Of a DNA stretch of 64,000 nucleotides, positions 1-7,646 are shown in pieces. Below the pieces are notes generated by a model that made no database searches, was not told where the DNA came from, and was given only the letters and a program-made list of their open reading frames with translations. Origin of the DNA: Qipengyuania sp. HL-TH1 (GTDB lineage Bacteria > Pseudomonadota > Alphaproteobacteria > Sphingomonadales > Sphingomonadaceae); assembly GCF_036365825.1 (NCBI RefSeq), contig NZ_CP142675.1, forward strand, positions 3,108,501 through 3,172,500. The letters run 5' to 3'. The position numbers and the translations under genes were made by a program. Within the stretch, counting starts at the first letter, position 1; every line of letters begins with the position of its first letter.

Positions 1-192
1 CGCGCCGCGAGCGATCCCGCCGAACGCCAAAGGCTGACGGCCGAGCACCGCGAAAAGATGCAGGAGCACATGGCGGGCATGATGCAGGGGGGCAACGCCG
101 ATATGATGGCGGCCTGTCACCAGCGCATGACGATGATGCACGATATGATGGAGCAGATGGCTGCCCAGCAGGATATGGCGCAGCAAGACTAG
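1..192 (+). CDS. Met/His-rich protein, 3' end only
   Basis: The window opens inside this gene; 63 C-terminal residues remain before the TAG stop. The tail is packed with methionines and histidines in MxxM and HxxM-like spacing (HMAGMM, CHQRM, MMHDMM), as in periplasmic metal-binding or copper-resistance proteins. The part that would identify the family is outside the window. The next two genes also carry His/Met-rich segments, so a shared metal-handling role is plausible. The coding frame is clear; the function is a guess from composition. Confidence 0.6.
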   Translation, partial: RAASDPAERQRLTAEHREKMQEHMAGMMQGGNADMMAACHQRMTMMHDMMEQMAAQQDMAQQD

Positions 193-405
193 GAACCGGC
201 GGCCCGGATCGGTGCTGACGCTCCCCCGGGCTTCGCTCGCTGCAATGGGTCGCAATTCGGACAGACGTGCAATCGCCCGAGCACACAAAATCGCATAACT
301 CCTGCGCTGGCCCACCCTCAGAAAACTGTTTTGAGGGGTGAGATCTCCAGATGCGTAACAATCTGTAGGGCAGCGGAAAGCCGCCTAGAAAGGGCACTCG
401 TCAAT

Positions 406-1062
406 ATGAAGCCAATCCAACTGTTGGCGCTTGTTTGCGCAAGTCTTCTTTGGGTCAGCCCGGTCCACGCGCATGGCGACGAAGCGCATGGCGGGGCCGA
501 GAGCGCAGCTGCGCCTGCGACAGCCAGTCCAGTGAACAATTCCGGTGAAGCCCAGGAATTATCGAATGGCGCTTCGGGTGACGCTCATGCTTCCGGCGGG
601 CACGACGAAGCATCGGGAGAGACCGCCAATGTGAACGAGGAGGGCTTCGTCGGTGTGCTCAAGAGATTGCATCCCGCCACGGTACATTTCCCAATTGCCC
701 TGTTTCTGATGGCCGCGCTGGCCGAGCTCTTCGTCGGTAAGCGAAGAGAAGCCAGCTTGGAGCCTGCGGTACGCGTGCTCATTTACGGCGGTGCGGGCGG
801 CGCTGTCATCGCGGCCATATTCGGGTGGATACATACCGGACTGTGGTTTGGCGGGGATACGGCAATGCAGCTCCATCGCTGGAACGGCATGCTCATTGCC
901 GTTCTGGGTCTTGTGCTCGCCGCGCTCGCGTACCGCCGCCCGGAGAGCCGGACAATGCTGCGCATTGCGCTTGTATCGATGGCTGTGCTCATTTTGGCCC
1001 AGGGGTTCTTGGGCGGCGAACTGGCGCACGGCCAGAACCATCTCGGCATTTCCTGGCTGTAG
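406..1062 (+). CDS. DUF2231 family membrane protein with signal peptide
   Basis: A 218-residue protein. The ATG at 406 is chosen over an upstream start at 331 because it opens a good signal peptide (MKPIQLLALVCASLL, cleaved near VHA). A His-rich, low-complexity spacer follows (AHGDEAHGG and similar, residues about 22-75). The C-terminal half starts with the LHPATVHFP signature at residues 88-96 and continues as about four membrane helices, which is the DUF2231 pattern. DUF2231 proteins have no settled function and often sit beside cytochrome or copper genes. The His-rich linker and the neighbours at 1 and 1074 point to metal handling in the envelope. A second DUF2231 gene lies at 50394. Confidence 0.8.
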   Translation: MKPIQLLALVCASLLWVSPVHAHGDEAHGGAESAAAPATASPVNNSGEAQELSNGASGDAHASGGHDEASGETANVNEEGFVGVLKRLHPATVHFPIALFLMAALAELFVGKRREASLEPAVRVLIYGGAGGAVIAAIFGWIHTGLWFGGDTAMQLHRWNGMLIAVLGLVLAALAYRRPESRTMLRIALVSMAVLILAQGFLGGELAHGQNHLGISWL

Positions 1063-1073
1063 GGAGAAGCCTG

Positions 1074-1478
1074 ATGCCCAAAAGCAAATCGAAGATGACA
1101 GCCACCGGTCCCGCTCAAGTCGTGGCTGCTCTGTTTTTCCTCGCCGGGTGTGACGAAGCGCAGGTTTCGGCGCCTGACGCGCAGACGCCAATGGCCATAG
1201 GAGCTGCGCCATCGGCTGCCACAGCTTCCCCCGGTGTTGATGGCACGGAAAATTCCTCGGATGCTTACGGCGAGGCGCAGCCGGTGACTGCAGGAACTTC
1301 CCCTGAGAGCATGGACGAGGTCTCAAACAGGCCGCGCTCCGGCAGTTCGCGAGCAGCACCCGTGCCGCCGATTCAGCCGGCAGATGCCAGCGCAGTCACG
1401 CCAACAGCCGAGCCCGCGGACCCGCATGCGGGTCACGATATGCAGTCGATGCCGGATCACGATATGAAAGACATGTGA
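1074..1478 (+). CDS. Putative lipoprotein with His/Met-rich C-terminus
   Basis: A 134-residue protein starting 11 bases after the DUF2231 stop, so probably in the same operon. The N-terminus is a lipoprotein signal with lipobox LAGC (Cys26). The middle is Ala/Pro/Ser-rich and looks disordered. The tail (DPHAGHDMQSMPDHDMKDM) alternates His, Asp and Met as in copper- or silver-binding tails. I do not recognise the family. An outer-membrane or periplasmic metal-binding role is inferred from the tail and the adjacent genes. A strong terminator follows at 1584. Confidence 0.65.
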   Translation: MPKSKSKMTATGPAQVVAALFFLAGCDEAQVSAPDAQTPMAIGAAPSAATASPGVDGTENSSDAYGEAQPVTAGTSPESMDEVSNRPRSGSSRAAPVPPIQPADASAVTPTAEPADPHAGHDMQSMPDHDMKDM

Positions 1479-1583
1479 CGAGAGCGGGCAAGACCTCGAG
1501 TCTCTCTTGCCTGGCCCATCGAACAGGCGGTCCCGACGTCCCCCCGGAGCCCTGCGGGTCGCAGGTGCAATTGGGCCGCTTTG

Positions 1584-1620
1584 AAACCCCGCGTATGATA
1601 CGCTCATGCGCGGGGTTTCT
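1584..1620 (+). terminator. Rho-independent terminator after the metal-handling genes
   Basis: A perfect 10-bp stem (AAACCCCGCG at 1584-1593 with CGCGGGGTTT at 1609-1618), with an inner ATGA/TCAT extension, sits about 100 bases after the lipoprotein stop. The right arm ends in TTTCTTCT. Confidence 0.75.
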
Positions 1621-2530
1621 TCTGCACGAGGCAATTTTCAGGAGAGCCGCGATCTGAAAGAATATTGTGTCGTGCAAGTGTCATCCCCCTCCCGAACGGG
1701 CGACCGGAACAGTGCTATCGGAGCTATGATAATACTGGTGCTGTAGACGCTCGGCCTCTGCCCGGTGCGATGATTGACTGCTGCGTCGCCGCTTCAATTT
1801 GGAGAATTCCACATGGTGATCGAGAAGAAGGATAAAGACCTTTTGCGATGAGAAGAAGAAGGCGGCGCGCTGCCTTGTGGACCGCAAGAAGCTGTGGAAG
1901 CTGCATGTGACAAACGCGATAGTTCCGAACGCTCTGATGCAAGCAACGTAACGCCTGATAGCGCAGAAATGAAAAAAGCTAGCCTGTCACGATGAATCCC
2001 GGCGATCTCCTTTTACGCTAATTCCTTACAACTGATATGTCGTCGGATAGCCCCGAGACGATGGCCTCGGGTGTCGAGCGCTGCCGGGTCGATTTCGGCT
2101 TTGAGCAAGACCGGGTGAAGCGCTTCGCTTGGTGGGGGTTGCCTCATAGGCTTGGGTCTGCCTCTGACCTTGAGCCGTGTTGGAATCTCCTGTTGATTGC
2201 GCCGCTGCCCGCGATTTCATGGACCTTCTTGCTGCAAGCGGAGGCACCGCGGCCTGCGAATAAAGCGTTGGACCATGGCGCTGCCTTCATGCCCACTCCG
2301 AACCCAGTCCGGCTTTTCATGCGAACCTGTCTGAACCAGGTCAGCTGAGCCCGGCAACCCATTTTCTTTCCGGCCGTGTTGCCCGCTGCGCGGGCTGCCC
2401 GCACCACCCGGCGTAAACGGGTTTCCCTTGGCGCTGCGCGCCTGCGGTGCAGTCCTCCCATGCCCTGTTTCTCATCGACGTTCGCAAGCCGGAAATGGTT
2501 TCCGGGTTGAGAGCTGAAGGAGAATTTATC
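1621..2530. other. 910-base stretch without a convincing gene
   Basis: Short open frames occur on both strands, but none has a recognisable protein, a good ribosome site or a signature. The A/G-rich stretch near 1800-1880 reads like decayed coding sequence with frame breaks. The last 180 bases are the ssb leader, with GC-rich inverted segments near 2380-2400. It may be a junction between cargo and backbone. Confidence 0.5.
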
Positions 2531-2941
2531 ATGACCAATATCGTTATCCTCACCGGCCGCATTGCCCGTGATCCCGAAACACGGGAAACCAAGAGCGGGA
2601 CCAGCGTCACCGGGATCACCGTCGTTACCGATCGCCCCGCTCGCGACAAGGACGGCAAGACCTACAAGGATGAAAACGGCTACACCGCCAAGGACAGCGA
2701 ATTTCACCGCGTGACCTGCTTCAACGGCCTCGCCAAGACGGTCGGGCAGTATTGCTCGAAAGGCCAGCTGGTGTCGGTACAGGGCCGCCTGCACTACACC
2801 CAGTGGGACGATCAGGACGGCGTGAAGCGGTACGGCTGCGAGATTCTCGCCGACAAGGTCGACTTTCTCTCGCGCGGCAACCCTCAGAGCGGTGAATCTG
2901 GCGGCGAGAGCGATAATCGCGACGCTCCCGAAATCGACTGA
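2531..2941 (+). CDS. ssb: Single-stranded DNA-binding protein
   Basis: A 136-residue SSB beginning MTNIVILTGRIARDPE; the ATG at 2531 has a GAAGGAG ribosome site 7 bases upstream, so the longer frame from 2447 is rejected. The OB-fold core spans about residues 1-115 (GTSVTGITVV, FHRVTCFNGLAKTVGQYCSKGQLVSVQGRL) and is followed by a short acidic tail, which in SSBs contacts partner proteins. Element-borne SSBs coat the transferred strand and help replication and establishment in the recipient. It stands alone between untranslated stretches with its own terminator, at the left edge of the transfer backbone. Confidence 0.93.
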   Translation: MTNIVILTGRIARDPETRETKSGTSVTGITVVTDRPARDKDGKTYKDENGYTAKDSEFHRVTCFNGLAKTVGQYCSKGQLVSVQGRLHYTQWDDQDGVKRYGCEILADKVDFLSRGNPQSGESGGESDNRDAPEID

Positions 2942-2966
2942 TCTCTCCCAGTCGATCTCTCCCGAA

Positions 2967-3000
2967 GGGGTCCTGTCCTCACCGGACAGGGCCCCTTCTT
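2967..3000 (+). terminator. Terminator of ssb
   Basis: A 12-bp stem (GGGGTCCTGTCC at 2967-2978 with GGACAGGGCCCC at 2984-2995, one G-U pair) with a 5-base loop and TTCTT after it, 25 bases past the ssb stop. The remaining 250 bases up to 3250 hold no supported gene. Confidence 0.8.
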
Positions 3001-3250
3001 GTGTTGTTCAGGAGCGTAAGAGCGGGGAGGGGCTGACCCACGGAAATCTGATCATGACGGGCGTGCAGCCACCGCATCAAGGACGGCGGGGCCCCACCAT
3101 TTTGCCTCCTTTAGCTGCGCTGCAGTTCGACAAAATCGTTTCCCCCAACGCCACTTCGTGGTCGCCCGTGCGGGCGATCCTGTGACCCGGTACCTGCACG
3201 CCCGTCTGCCGGTCCTCCTGCCGTTTCAAGGCAGACATCAGGAGGATATC

Positions 3251-3469
3251 ATGGCTACACTCACTCAATCTGTACAGAGCTCGGACAGCTATTTCGCAGC
3301 TCTGGCTGTTGCCGAACGGCGTGCTTTGCACAGCTTCTTTGACCAGCACGTCGTCGAGGATGACGATCTCGGTCACTTCGCCTTCGATGAGGGCGACTAC
3401 AATGCGCTGCCGGTGCATCTGGCAAGCCGCATAGTGCATACTGTGCCCGGTGCGATGCTCGAGTTCTGA
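3251..3469 (+). CDS. Small conserved-looking protein of unknown function
   Basis: A 72-residue soluble protein starting MATLTQSVQSSDSYF and ending GAMLEF. The start at 3251 follows AGGAGGATATC, a near-perfect ribosome site, and a terminator follows closely, so this is very likely a real, independently transcribed gene. The middle is acidic (VVEDDDLGHFAFDEGDY). I do not recognise a family. Its position between ssb and the AlpA-like regulator suggests an element housekeeping gene. Confidence 0.65.
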   Translation: MATLTQSVQSSDSYFAALAVAERRALHSFFDQHVVEDDDLGHFAFDEGDYNALPVHLASRIVHTVPGAMLEF

Positions 3470-3479
3470 CGCGCGATTG

Positions 3480-3510
3480 GGCAGGAGCCTTCTCCGGTTC
3501 CTGCCTTTTT
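3480..3510 (+). terminator. Terminator of the small ORF
   Basis: Stem GGCAGGAGCC (3480-3489) with GGTTCCTGCC (3496-3505), a short loop and a run of five T at 3506-3510, ten bases after the stop at 3469. Confidence 0.85.
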
Positions 3511-3958
3511 GCGTGTCCGCATGCAGGAGGGATGGCTGCGAAAAGCGGAGCGGGGCTGGGGACGCGCTCTGTCCCGCGCTGCCTCCAGCAGCGCTCCTGA
3601 GGGCGCGGCATATTCGTTTTGGGCCCCGCGCGCACTGCGAACCGGCAGCGGGTCGGACCGGCGCGAAGCTGGCGGGACCGACAAGTCCCGGTCCCTGGCT
3701 CCGCACGCGATCCTTTGCCGCCGCCTTGTTCGCGGTGCGGAGCTTGTTGGGGGCATCGCTCATGATCGGGTGGACGATGGACTCTCGTGCGTCCGCACGG
3801 TCAGCGACACATATTTGGCGGCAGGGCAGCAAGGCACGGGCGACAATTGTTCTCGCGTAGTTCTGTCGCTCCCCCATGGGACCAATTGCCCGCCATCCCT
3901 CTCTGCAACAAGCGGTAACTCGCCGCACCATCCATCCCATGTGTTGCGGAGATTACCC
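3511..3958. other. 450-base leader upstream of the replication genes
   Basis: No supported gene. It contains GC-rich short repeats and probably the promoter of the HTH-repA transcription unit. A long plus-strand frame crosses it but is used only from 3959. Confidence 0.45.
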
Positions 3959-4231
3959 ATGACCGCCATTCCAGAACCAGTTCGCCCCCGTTTCCTGCGA
4001 ACGCCCGATGCTGCCGTGCATCTGGGCCTATCGCCCAGAACGCTCGAGAAACACCGCTGCTACGGGACCGGTCCCGTCTACCACAAGCTCGGCGGGCGGA
4101 TCGTCTACCGGCGCGAAGATCTCGATGCCTGGGCCGAACAAGGGGTGCGCCGCTCGACCAGCGATCCGGGCAAGGGCGTGGTCCATCCGGCCAAAAGGAT
4201 TGACGGCTACACCGGCCCGGTTCGGCGCTGA
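3959..4231 (+). CDS. AlpA/MerR-like helix-turn-helix protein
   Basis: A 90-residue protein (MTAIPEPVRPRF at the N-terminus). Residues about 10-60 match the HTH_17/AlpA pattern: FLRTPDAAVHLGLSPRTLEKHR, then a wing with IVYRREDLDAWAEQG. Such small regulators sit directly before repA in Tn4371/Tri1-like alphaproteobacterial elements and probably control the replication or transfer genes. The start at 3959 is chosen because it begins the compact domain; the upstream extension is low-complexity. The repA start is 11 bases downstream, so the two are likely co-transcribed. Confidence 0.8.
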   Translation: MTAIPEPVRPRFLRTPDAAVHLGLSPRTLEKHRCYGTGPVYHKLGGRIVYRREDLDAWAEQGVRRSTSDPGKGVVHPAKRIDGYTGPVRR

Positions 4232-4242
4232 GAGCCTGTTCA

Positions 4243-5124
4243 ATGACGGCCCGCACGACCTTTGCCAGCGCAGCACAGCAGCTCGATCTGTTCGTCGGAA
4301 CCAGCGCAGCAATCGCGGCGCGCGATGCGCAGGACCTGATGGCATGGCCCTTTTTCAGCCTCGCCAAATCGAAGCGGGTGAAGCCCATCGACTTTCGCAT
4401 GGGCGACATCTCAATTCTTGTCGAGGCAACTGCCGAACATGGCATGGCAACCATATGGGACGCCGATGTGCTGATCTGGGTGGCCAGCCAGATCGTCGAA
4501 GCGCGCGATGCCGGAAAGCCGACGTCGCGGCTCATTGCCGCCACCCCGCATGAAATCCTCGCCTTTACCCGCCGCGGTACCGGCAAGGCCGCCTATGAGC
4601 GACTGAAAGCCGCGCTCGACAGGCTGCAATCAACCAGCATCGCGACATCGATCCGCCAGCTGGGCGCACGCCGTCGCCACCGCTTTTCCTGGATCAACGA
4701 ATGGCGCGAATGCCTCGATGCCAATGGCCGCGCGCTCGGCATCGAGATGATCGTGCCGGACTGGCTCTATGAAGCGGTAATCGACCGAGCGCTCGTACTC
4801 ACGATCGACCCGGCCTATTTCACGCTGACCGGGGGCCTGGAGCGCTGGCTATACCGGATCGTGCGCAAGCATGGCGGCAAACAAAAGGGCGGATGGAGCT
4901 TCGACATTGCCCATCTTCACCTCAAATCTGGTGCGCTTTCACCGCTCAAACGGTTCGCTTTCGAGATGCGCGCAATCGTCCGGCGTCAACCGCTCCCGGG
5001 CTATACCCTCTCGCTCGACCACCAGCTGGGCCGCGAGCGGCTCAGCTTCGTGGCAATTCCTGTCGATCCCTTCGATGTCGCCCGGCGGCGCATCGGCATG
5101 CCTCCTGTGGACAAGTCGGTGTGA
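4243..5124 (+). CDS. repA: Replication initiator protein A (RPA family)
   Basis: A 293-residue protein of the plasmid RepA/RPA type. Recognisable blocks include LMAWPFFSLAKSKR (about residues 30-43), IDFRMGDISI, GMATIWDADVLIWVASQI, TPHEILAFTRRGTG and WLYRIVRKHGGKQKGGW. Members bind origin repeats and start replication of plasmids or of the excised form of an ICE. Three iteron-like repeats begin five bases after the stop, fitting an origin at the 3' end. The next ATG overlaps the stop codon (TGATG). The usual parA neighbour is not found. Confidence 0.88.
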   Translation: MTARTTFASAAQQLDLFVGTSAAIAARDAQDLMAWPFFSLAKSKRVKPIDFRMGDISILVEATAEHGMATIWDADVLIWVASQIVEARDAGKPTSRLIAATPHEILAFTRRGTGKAAYERLKAALDRLQSTSIATSIRQLGARRRHRFSWINEWRECLDANGRALGIEMIVPDWLYEAVIDRALVLTIDPAYFTLTGGLERWLYRIVRKHGGKQKGGWSFDIAHLHLKSGALSPLKRFAFEMRAIVRRQPLPGYTLSLDHQLGRERLSFVAIPVDPFDVARRRIGMPPVDKSV

Positions 5125-5807
5125 TGTTCGGACTATCAGGAACCTCCGCGCACGGACTATCAGGAACCGCAAGTTCGGACTATCGGGAACCGAAACGCTG
5201 CGCAAACCCGCAGAAATGCTGGCCTTGCGAGCCCCTTAACTATCCTAACAAGGAATCTTATCGATTCCTGCTAACGTCGCCGCGCCTGTGCACGGTCGGT
5301 CGACTGACACCGCCGCGCACCAGCGCCGGGCGATGCGACGGCGATCCGCCGCTGACCCACGTCACTCTGGTGTGGCAGGAAGGCCTGCGCGAAGACTGGC
5401 TGCGTTTCGGCAAGCCGGTTGGTCAGCGCATCATCGATCGCAGGACACGGGTTGAAAGCTATAAGCCGGGGCAGCTCTTCGCTTTCGGGCGCTGGGCGTC
5501 CAACGAATATGGCACCATCCGTTCGGCTCTCGCCATTGCGCGCGCGGTCGCAGCTGGCGACACCTATTCCACGCTTCCGCAAGTCGATCCGGGCGCAGAG
5601 ATACTGCTCTCGGTCCGGGGCTGGCCAAAGGTGCGCCAGGTCCTTGGCCTGATCGATGCAATCGAGGCAGGCGGCACCGATCCGTGCGATGTCGCGCCCG
5701 ACCACTGGCGGCACATGCACAACCGGCTTGCAGCTGGAATGCAGCCACGCGCCTATCATCCAGACCGGCACCGCGTCTGGCTGCGCTACCGGAATCTTCG
5801 GCCATGA
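5124..5807 (+). CDS. DUF2840 domain protein
   Basis: The conserved DUF2840 region runs from LTHVTLVW at about 5352 to the stop (FGKPVGQRIIDRRTRVESYKP, FGRWASNEYGTI, ILLSVRGWPKVRQVL, HWRHMHNRLAAGM). DUF2840 genes are fixed neighbours of the TraF peptidase in alphaproteobacterial transfer modules; their function is unknown. Between 5124 and 5352 there is no other ATG, GTG or TTG in frame, so the start is either the ATG overlapping the repA stop, which makes the first 75 residues read through the iterons, or an unusual CTG at 5352. The first 75 residues do not look conserved. The stop overlaps the next gene by four bases. Confidence 0.75.
   Translation: MFGLSGTSAHGLSGTASSDYREPKRCANPQKCWPCEPLNYPNKESYRFLLTSPRLCTVGRLTPPRTSAGRCDGDPPLTHVTLVWQEGLREDWLRFGKPVGQRIIDRRTRVESYKPGQLFAFGRWASNEYGTIRSALAIARAVAAGDTYSTLPQVDPGAEILLSVRGWPKVRQVLGLIDAIEAGGTDPCDVAPDHWRHMHNRLAAGMQPRAYHPDRHRVWLRYRNLRP
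5129..5190 (+). repeat. Three iteron-like direct repeats, candidate origin
   Basis: CGGACTATCAGGAAC occurs at 5129-5143 and 5153-5167, and CGGACTATCGGGAAC (one change) at 5176-5190. The spacing of 24 and 23 bases is about two helical turns, typical of RepA-binding iterons. They follow the repA stop immediately. A weaker relative (AACTATCCTAAC) lies near 5239. That RepA binds them is inference. Confidence 0.7.
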
Positions 5808-6385
5808 AACGCCGCACTCTCATTATCGCGAGCACTGTCTGTGCTGCCGCATTGCTGAGCGCCGCGCTGCCCCTCTCTCGCGTTCTGATCTGGAATGCGA
5901 CCGCTAGTGTGCCGACGGGGCTGTATCATATCGGCGGTACGACCGGTCTGCAGGTTGGCGAGCGCGTGGCGATCGATCCGCCGCCTCGGCTGCGCGATTA
6001 CCTTGCGACACGCGGTTATCTGCCGACGGGAATTCCGCTGCTGAAGGAAGTCGCGGCGCGTCCCGGCGACACTGTGTGCAGGCAGGGTCTGACCATCACC
6101 ATCAATGGTGCGCGCGCCGGCGTGGCGCGCGCAGCTGACAGCATCGGGCGCGTTCTGCCGGTCTGGCAAGGCTGCCGGACCATCGCAGCAGGCCAGATAT
6201 TTGTCATGAACCGGCGCGCGTCAGGCAGCTTCGACGGGCGCTATTTCGGACCGATCGCGCGCGACCGCGTGCTTGGCCGGGCCAGCCCCGTCTGGACCGA
6301 TGAGCAAGGTGATGGCGCGCATATCTGGTTCGCGCAGCCAAGCAATGTTGCAACCTCAATCAACAACCAAGGAGACGATCAATGA
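5804..6385 (+). CDS. traF: S26 family signal peptidase, TraF-like
   Basis: A 193-residue membrane-anchored serine peptidase. One N-terminal helix (residues about 5-28) precedes the catalytic Ser35 in ASVPTGLYHI; the general-base Lys81 lies in LLKEVAARPGD, and the C-terminal box is SFDGRYFGPI. TraF peptidases mature the conjugative pilin (TrbC, 60227), in RP4 by forming a cyclic pilin. The ATG overlaps the DUF2840 stop by four bases and the stop overlaps DUF736 likewise, so the genes are translationally coupled. Confidence 0.88.
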   Translation: MKRRTLIIASTVCAAALLSAALPLSRVLIWNATASVPTGLYHIGGTTGLQVGERVAIDPPPRLRDYLATRGYLPTGIPLLKEVAARPGDTVCRQGLTITINGARAGVARAADSIGRVLPVWQGCRTIAAGQIFVMNRRASGSFDGRYFGPIARDRVLGRASPVWTDEQGDGAHIWFAQPSNVATSINNQGDDQ

Positions 6386-6714
6386 CATATATCGGCACAT
6401 TCGCAGCGACCCGCGATGGCTTCGAGGGGCATTTGCAGACGCTCACGCTCGATGCCCGGCTCACCCTCGTTCCTGCAGAACCATCCGAAACCGAAAATGC
6501 GCCGGACTACCGGATCATGGTGGGTGACAATGACGCCGTCTACGAAGTTGGCGCGGGCTGGAAGCGCGTTGGCGACAAGGCCGGGGACTATATCGCGGTG
6601 GTAATCGACGATCCGGCGTTCGCCCGGCCGATACGCGCCAATCTCTTCGCATCCGATGATGGCTCTCATGTACTGACGTGGTCGCGCCCTGCGCGGCGCG
6701 CCAGCAAGGCTTGA
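6382..6714 (+). CDS. DUF736 family protein
   Basis: A 110-residue soluble protein starting MTYIGTFAATRDGFEGHLQT, with YRIMVGDNDAVYEVGAGWKR and YIAVVIDDPAFARPIRANLF, the standard DUF736 blocks. The family is found almost only in conjugative elements of Alpha- and Betaproteobacteria, next to the TraF peptidase and relaxase; no biochemical role is established. The start overlaps the TraF stop (ATGA). Confidence 0.9.
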   Translation: MTYIGTFAATRDGFEGHLQTLTLDARLTLVPAEPSETENAPDYRIMVGDNDAVYEVGAGWKRVGDKAGDYIAVVIDDPAFARPIRANLFASDDGSHVLTWSRPARRASKA

Positions 6715-6717
6715 ACC

Positions 6718-7398
6718 GTGCGCCTCGGTATCGCGCTAACCGCGGCTCTGGCTGCAATGGCACTTGCCTATCCGCTGCACGCGAGCGGGCAATCGCGCGC
6801 AGCGCAAACGCACGCAGCTTCAATCGATATTGCAGCACATGTGCGCGAGGCCTCGCAGCGCTTCGGCATTCCCCAGCACTGGATTTATGCGGTGATCCGC
6901 GTTGAAAGTGCGGGCCGGACGCGCGCAGTGTCCTCGGCGGGCGCGATGGGATTGATGCAGCTCATGCCCGGCACCTGGGTGCGCCAGCGCGGCCGGTACT
7001 CGCTCGGCAGCGATCCTTTCGACCTGCGCGACAATATCCTCGCGGGCACATCGTACTTGCGAGAAATGTATGACCGCTACGGTGCAGCTGGCTTTCTTGC
7101 AGCCTATAATGCGGGGCCGGGACGCTACGAGGCCTGGCTTGCCGGACGGCGCTCGCTTCCCCTCGAGACCCGCCGTTATGTCGCGAAGATCGCACCCCTG
7201 CTGCAGCCCGGGCGCATCTTTGTCGCGGCGGGTTCGCACCCTACGGGCGCTCCGGGCGCGCCCGCTGAACCTGTTTCCGCTTCGGATTATGCGCCCGGCG
7301 ATCCGGGTCTCCCGGAGGCCTCGGGCAACGCTCTTGTTCGTCCGCAACGGCCCGCGCATGATCTTTTCGCTCCCGTCTCCGCGGTCGCCGACCAATGA
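6718..7398 (+). CDS. Lytic transglycosylase (SLT domain, VirB1-like)
   Basis: A 226-residue exported muramidase-type enzyme starting at a GTG three bases after DUF736. A signal peptide (residues 1-24, ending near LHASG) precedes the goose-lysozyme-like SLT domain: catalytic Glu63 in IRVESAGRTRAV, then SAGAMGLMQLMPGTW, and AAYNAGPGRYEAW near residue 130. It would open peptidoglycan locally for assembly of the transfer apparatus. The C-terminal 70 residues are Pro/Ala-rich and probably disordered. Confidence 0.88.
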   Translation: MRLGIALTAALAAMALAYPLHASGQSRAAQTHAASIDIAAHVREASQRFGIPQHWIYAVIRVESAGRTRAVSSAGAMGLMQLMPGTWVRQRGRYSLGSDPFDLRDNILAGTSYLREMYDRYGAAGFLAAYNAGPGRYEAWLAGRRSLPLETRRYVAKIAPLLQPGRIFVAAGSHPTGAPGAPAEPVSASDYAPGDPGLPEASGNALVRPQRPAHDLFAPVSAVADQ

Positions 7399-7646
7399 CA
7401 GCCAGGCCCGCATCCCTGCGTTCTGCGTCGCCCGCTAGCGAAGACTTGCGACTGAGTTGCGGACTGGTCAGAAAGGGTACGAGAGGATGGCAAGATAAAA
7501 GCAGCGCCGTCGACCGGGCTGCATGTGGTTGGTTTTTCTGGGTAATTAGCGCCGTCTGGACGACTACAGTGCCGTCGCTACTGCTGATTTTCTGTGTGTT
7601 TTCAAAGGCGAAGGCGCCATCGCCTCTTGTTGCGCGGCATGGCTGA
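7395..7646 (+). CDS. Possible small single-pass membrane protein
   Basis: An 83-residue frame that overlaps the transglycosylase stop by four bases (ATGA) and the relaxase start by eight, continuing the coupled pattern of the operon. It has one hydrophobic segment (GWFFWVISAVWTTTVPSLLL, about residues 46-65). I know no matching family, and the region could instead be a spacer or an oriT with no protein product. Confidence 0.35.
   Translation: MTARPASLRSASPASEDLRLSCGLVRKGTRGWQDKSSAVDRAACGWFFWVISAVWTTTVPSLLLIFCVFSKAKAPSPLVARHG

Noticed and set aside
2037..2348. Plus-strand 103-codon frame before ssb
   Set aside because: No ribosome site, unusual composition and overlap with equally long opposite frames; not supported.
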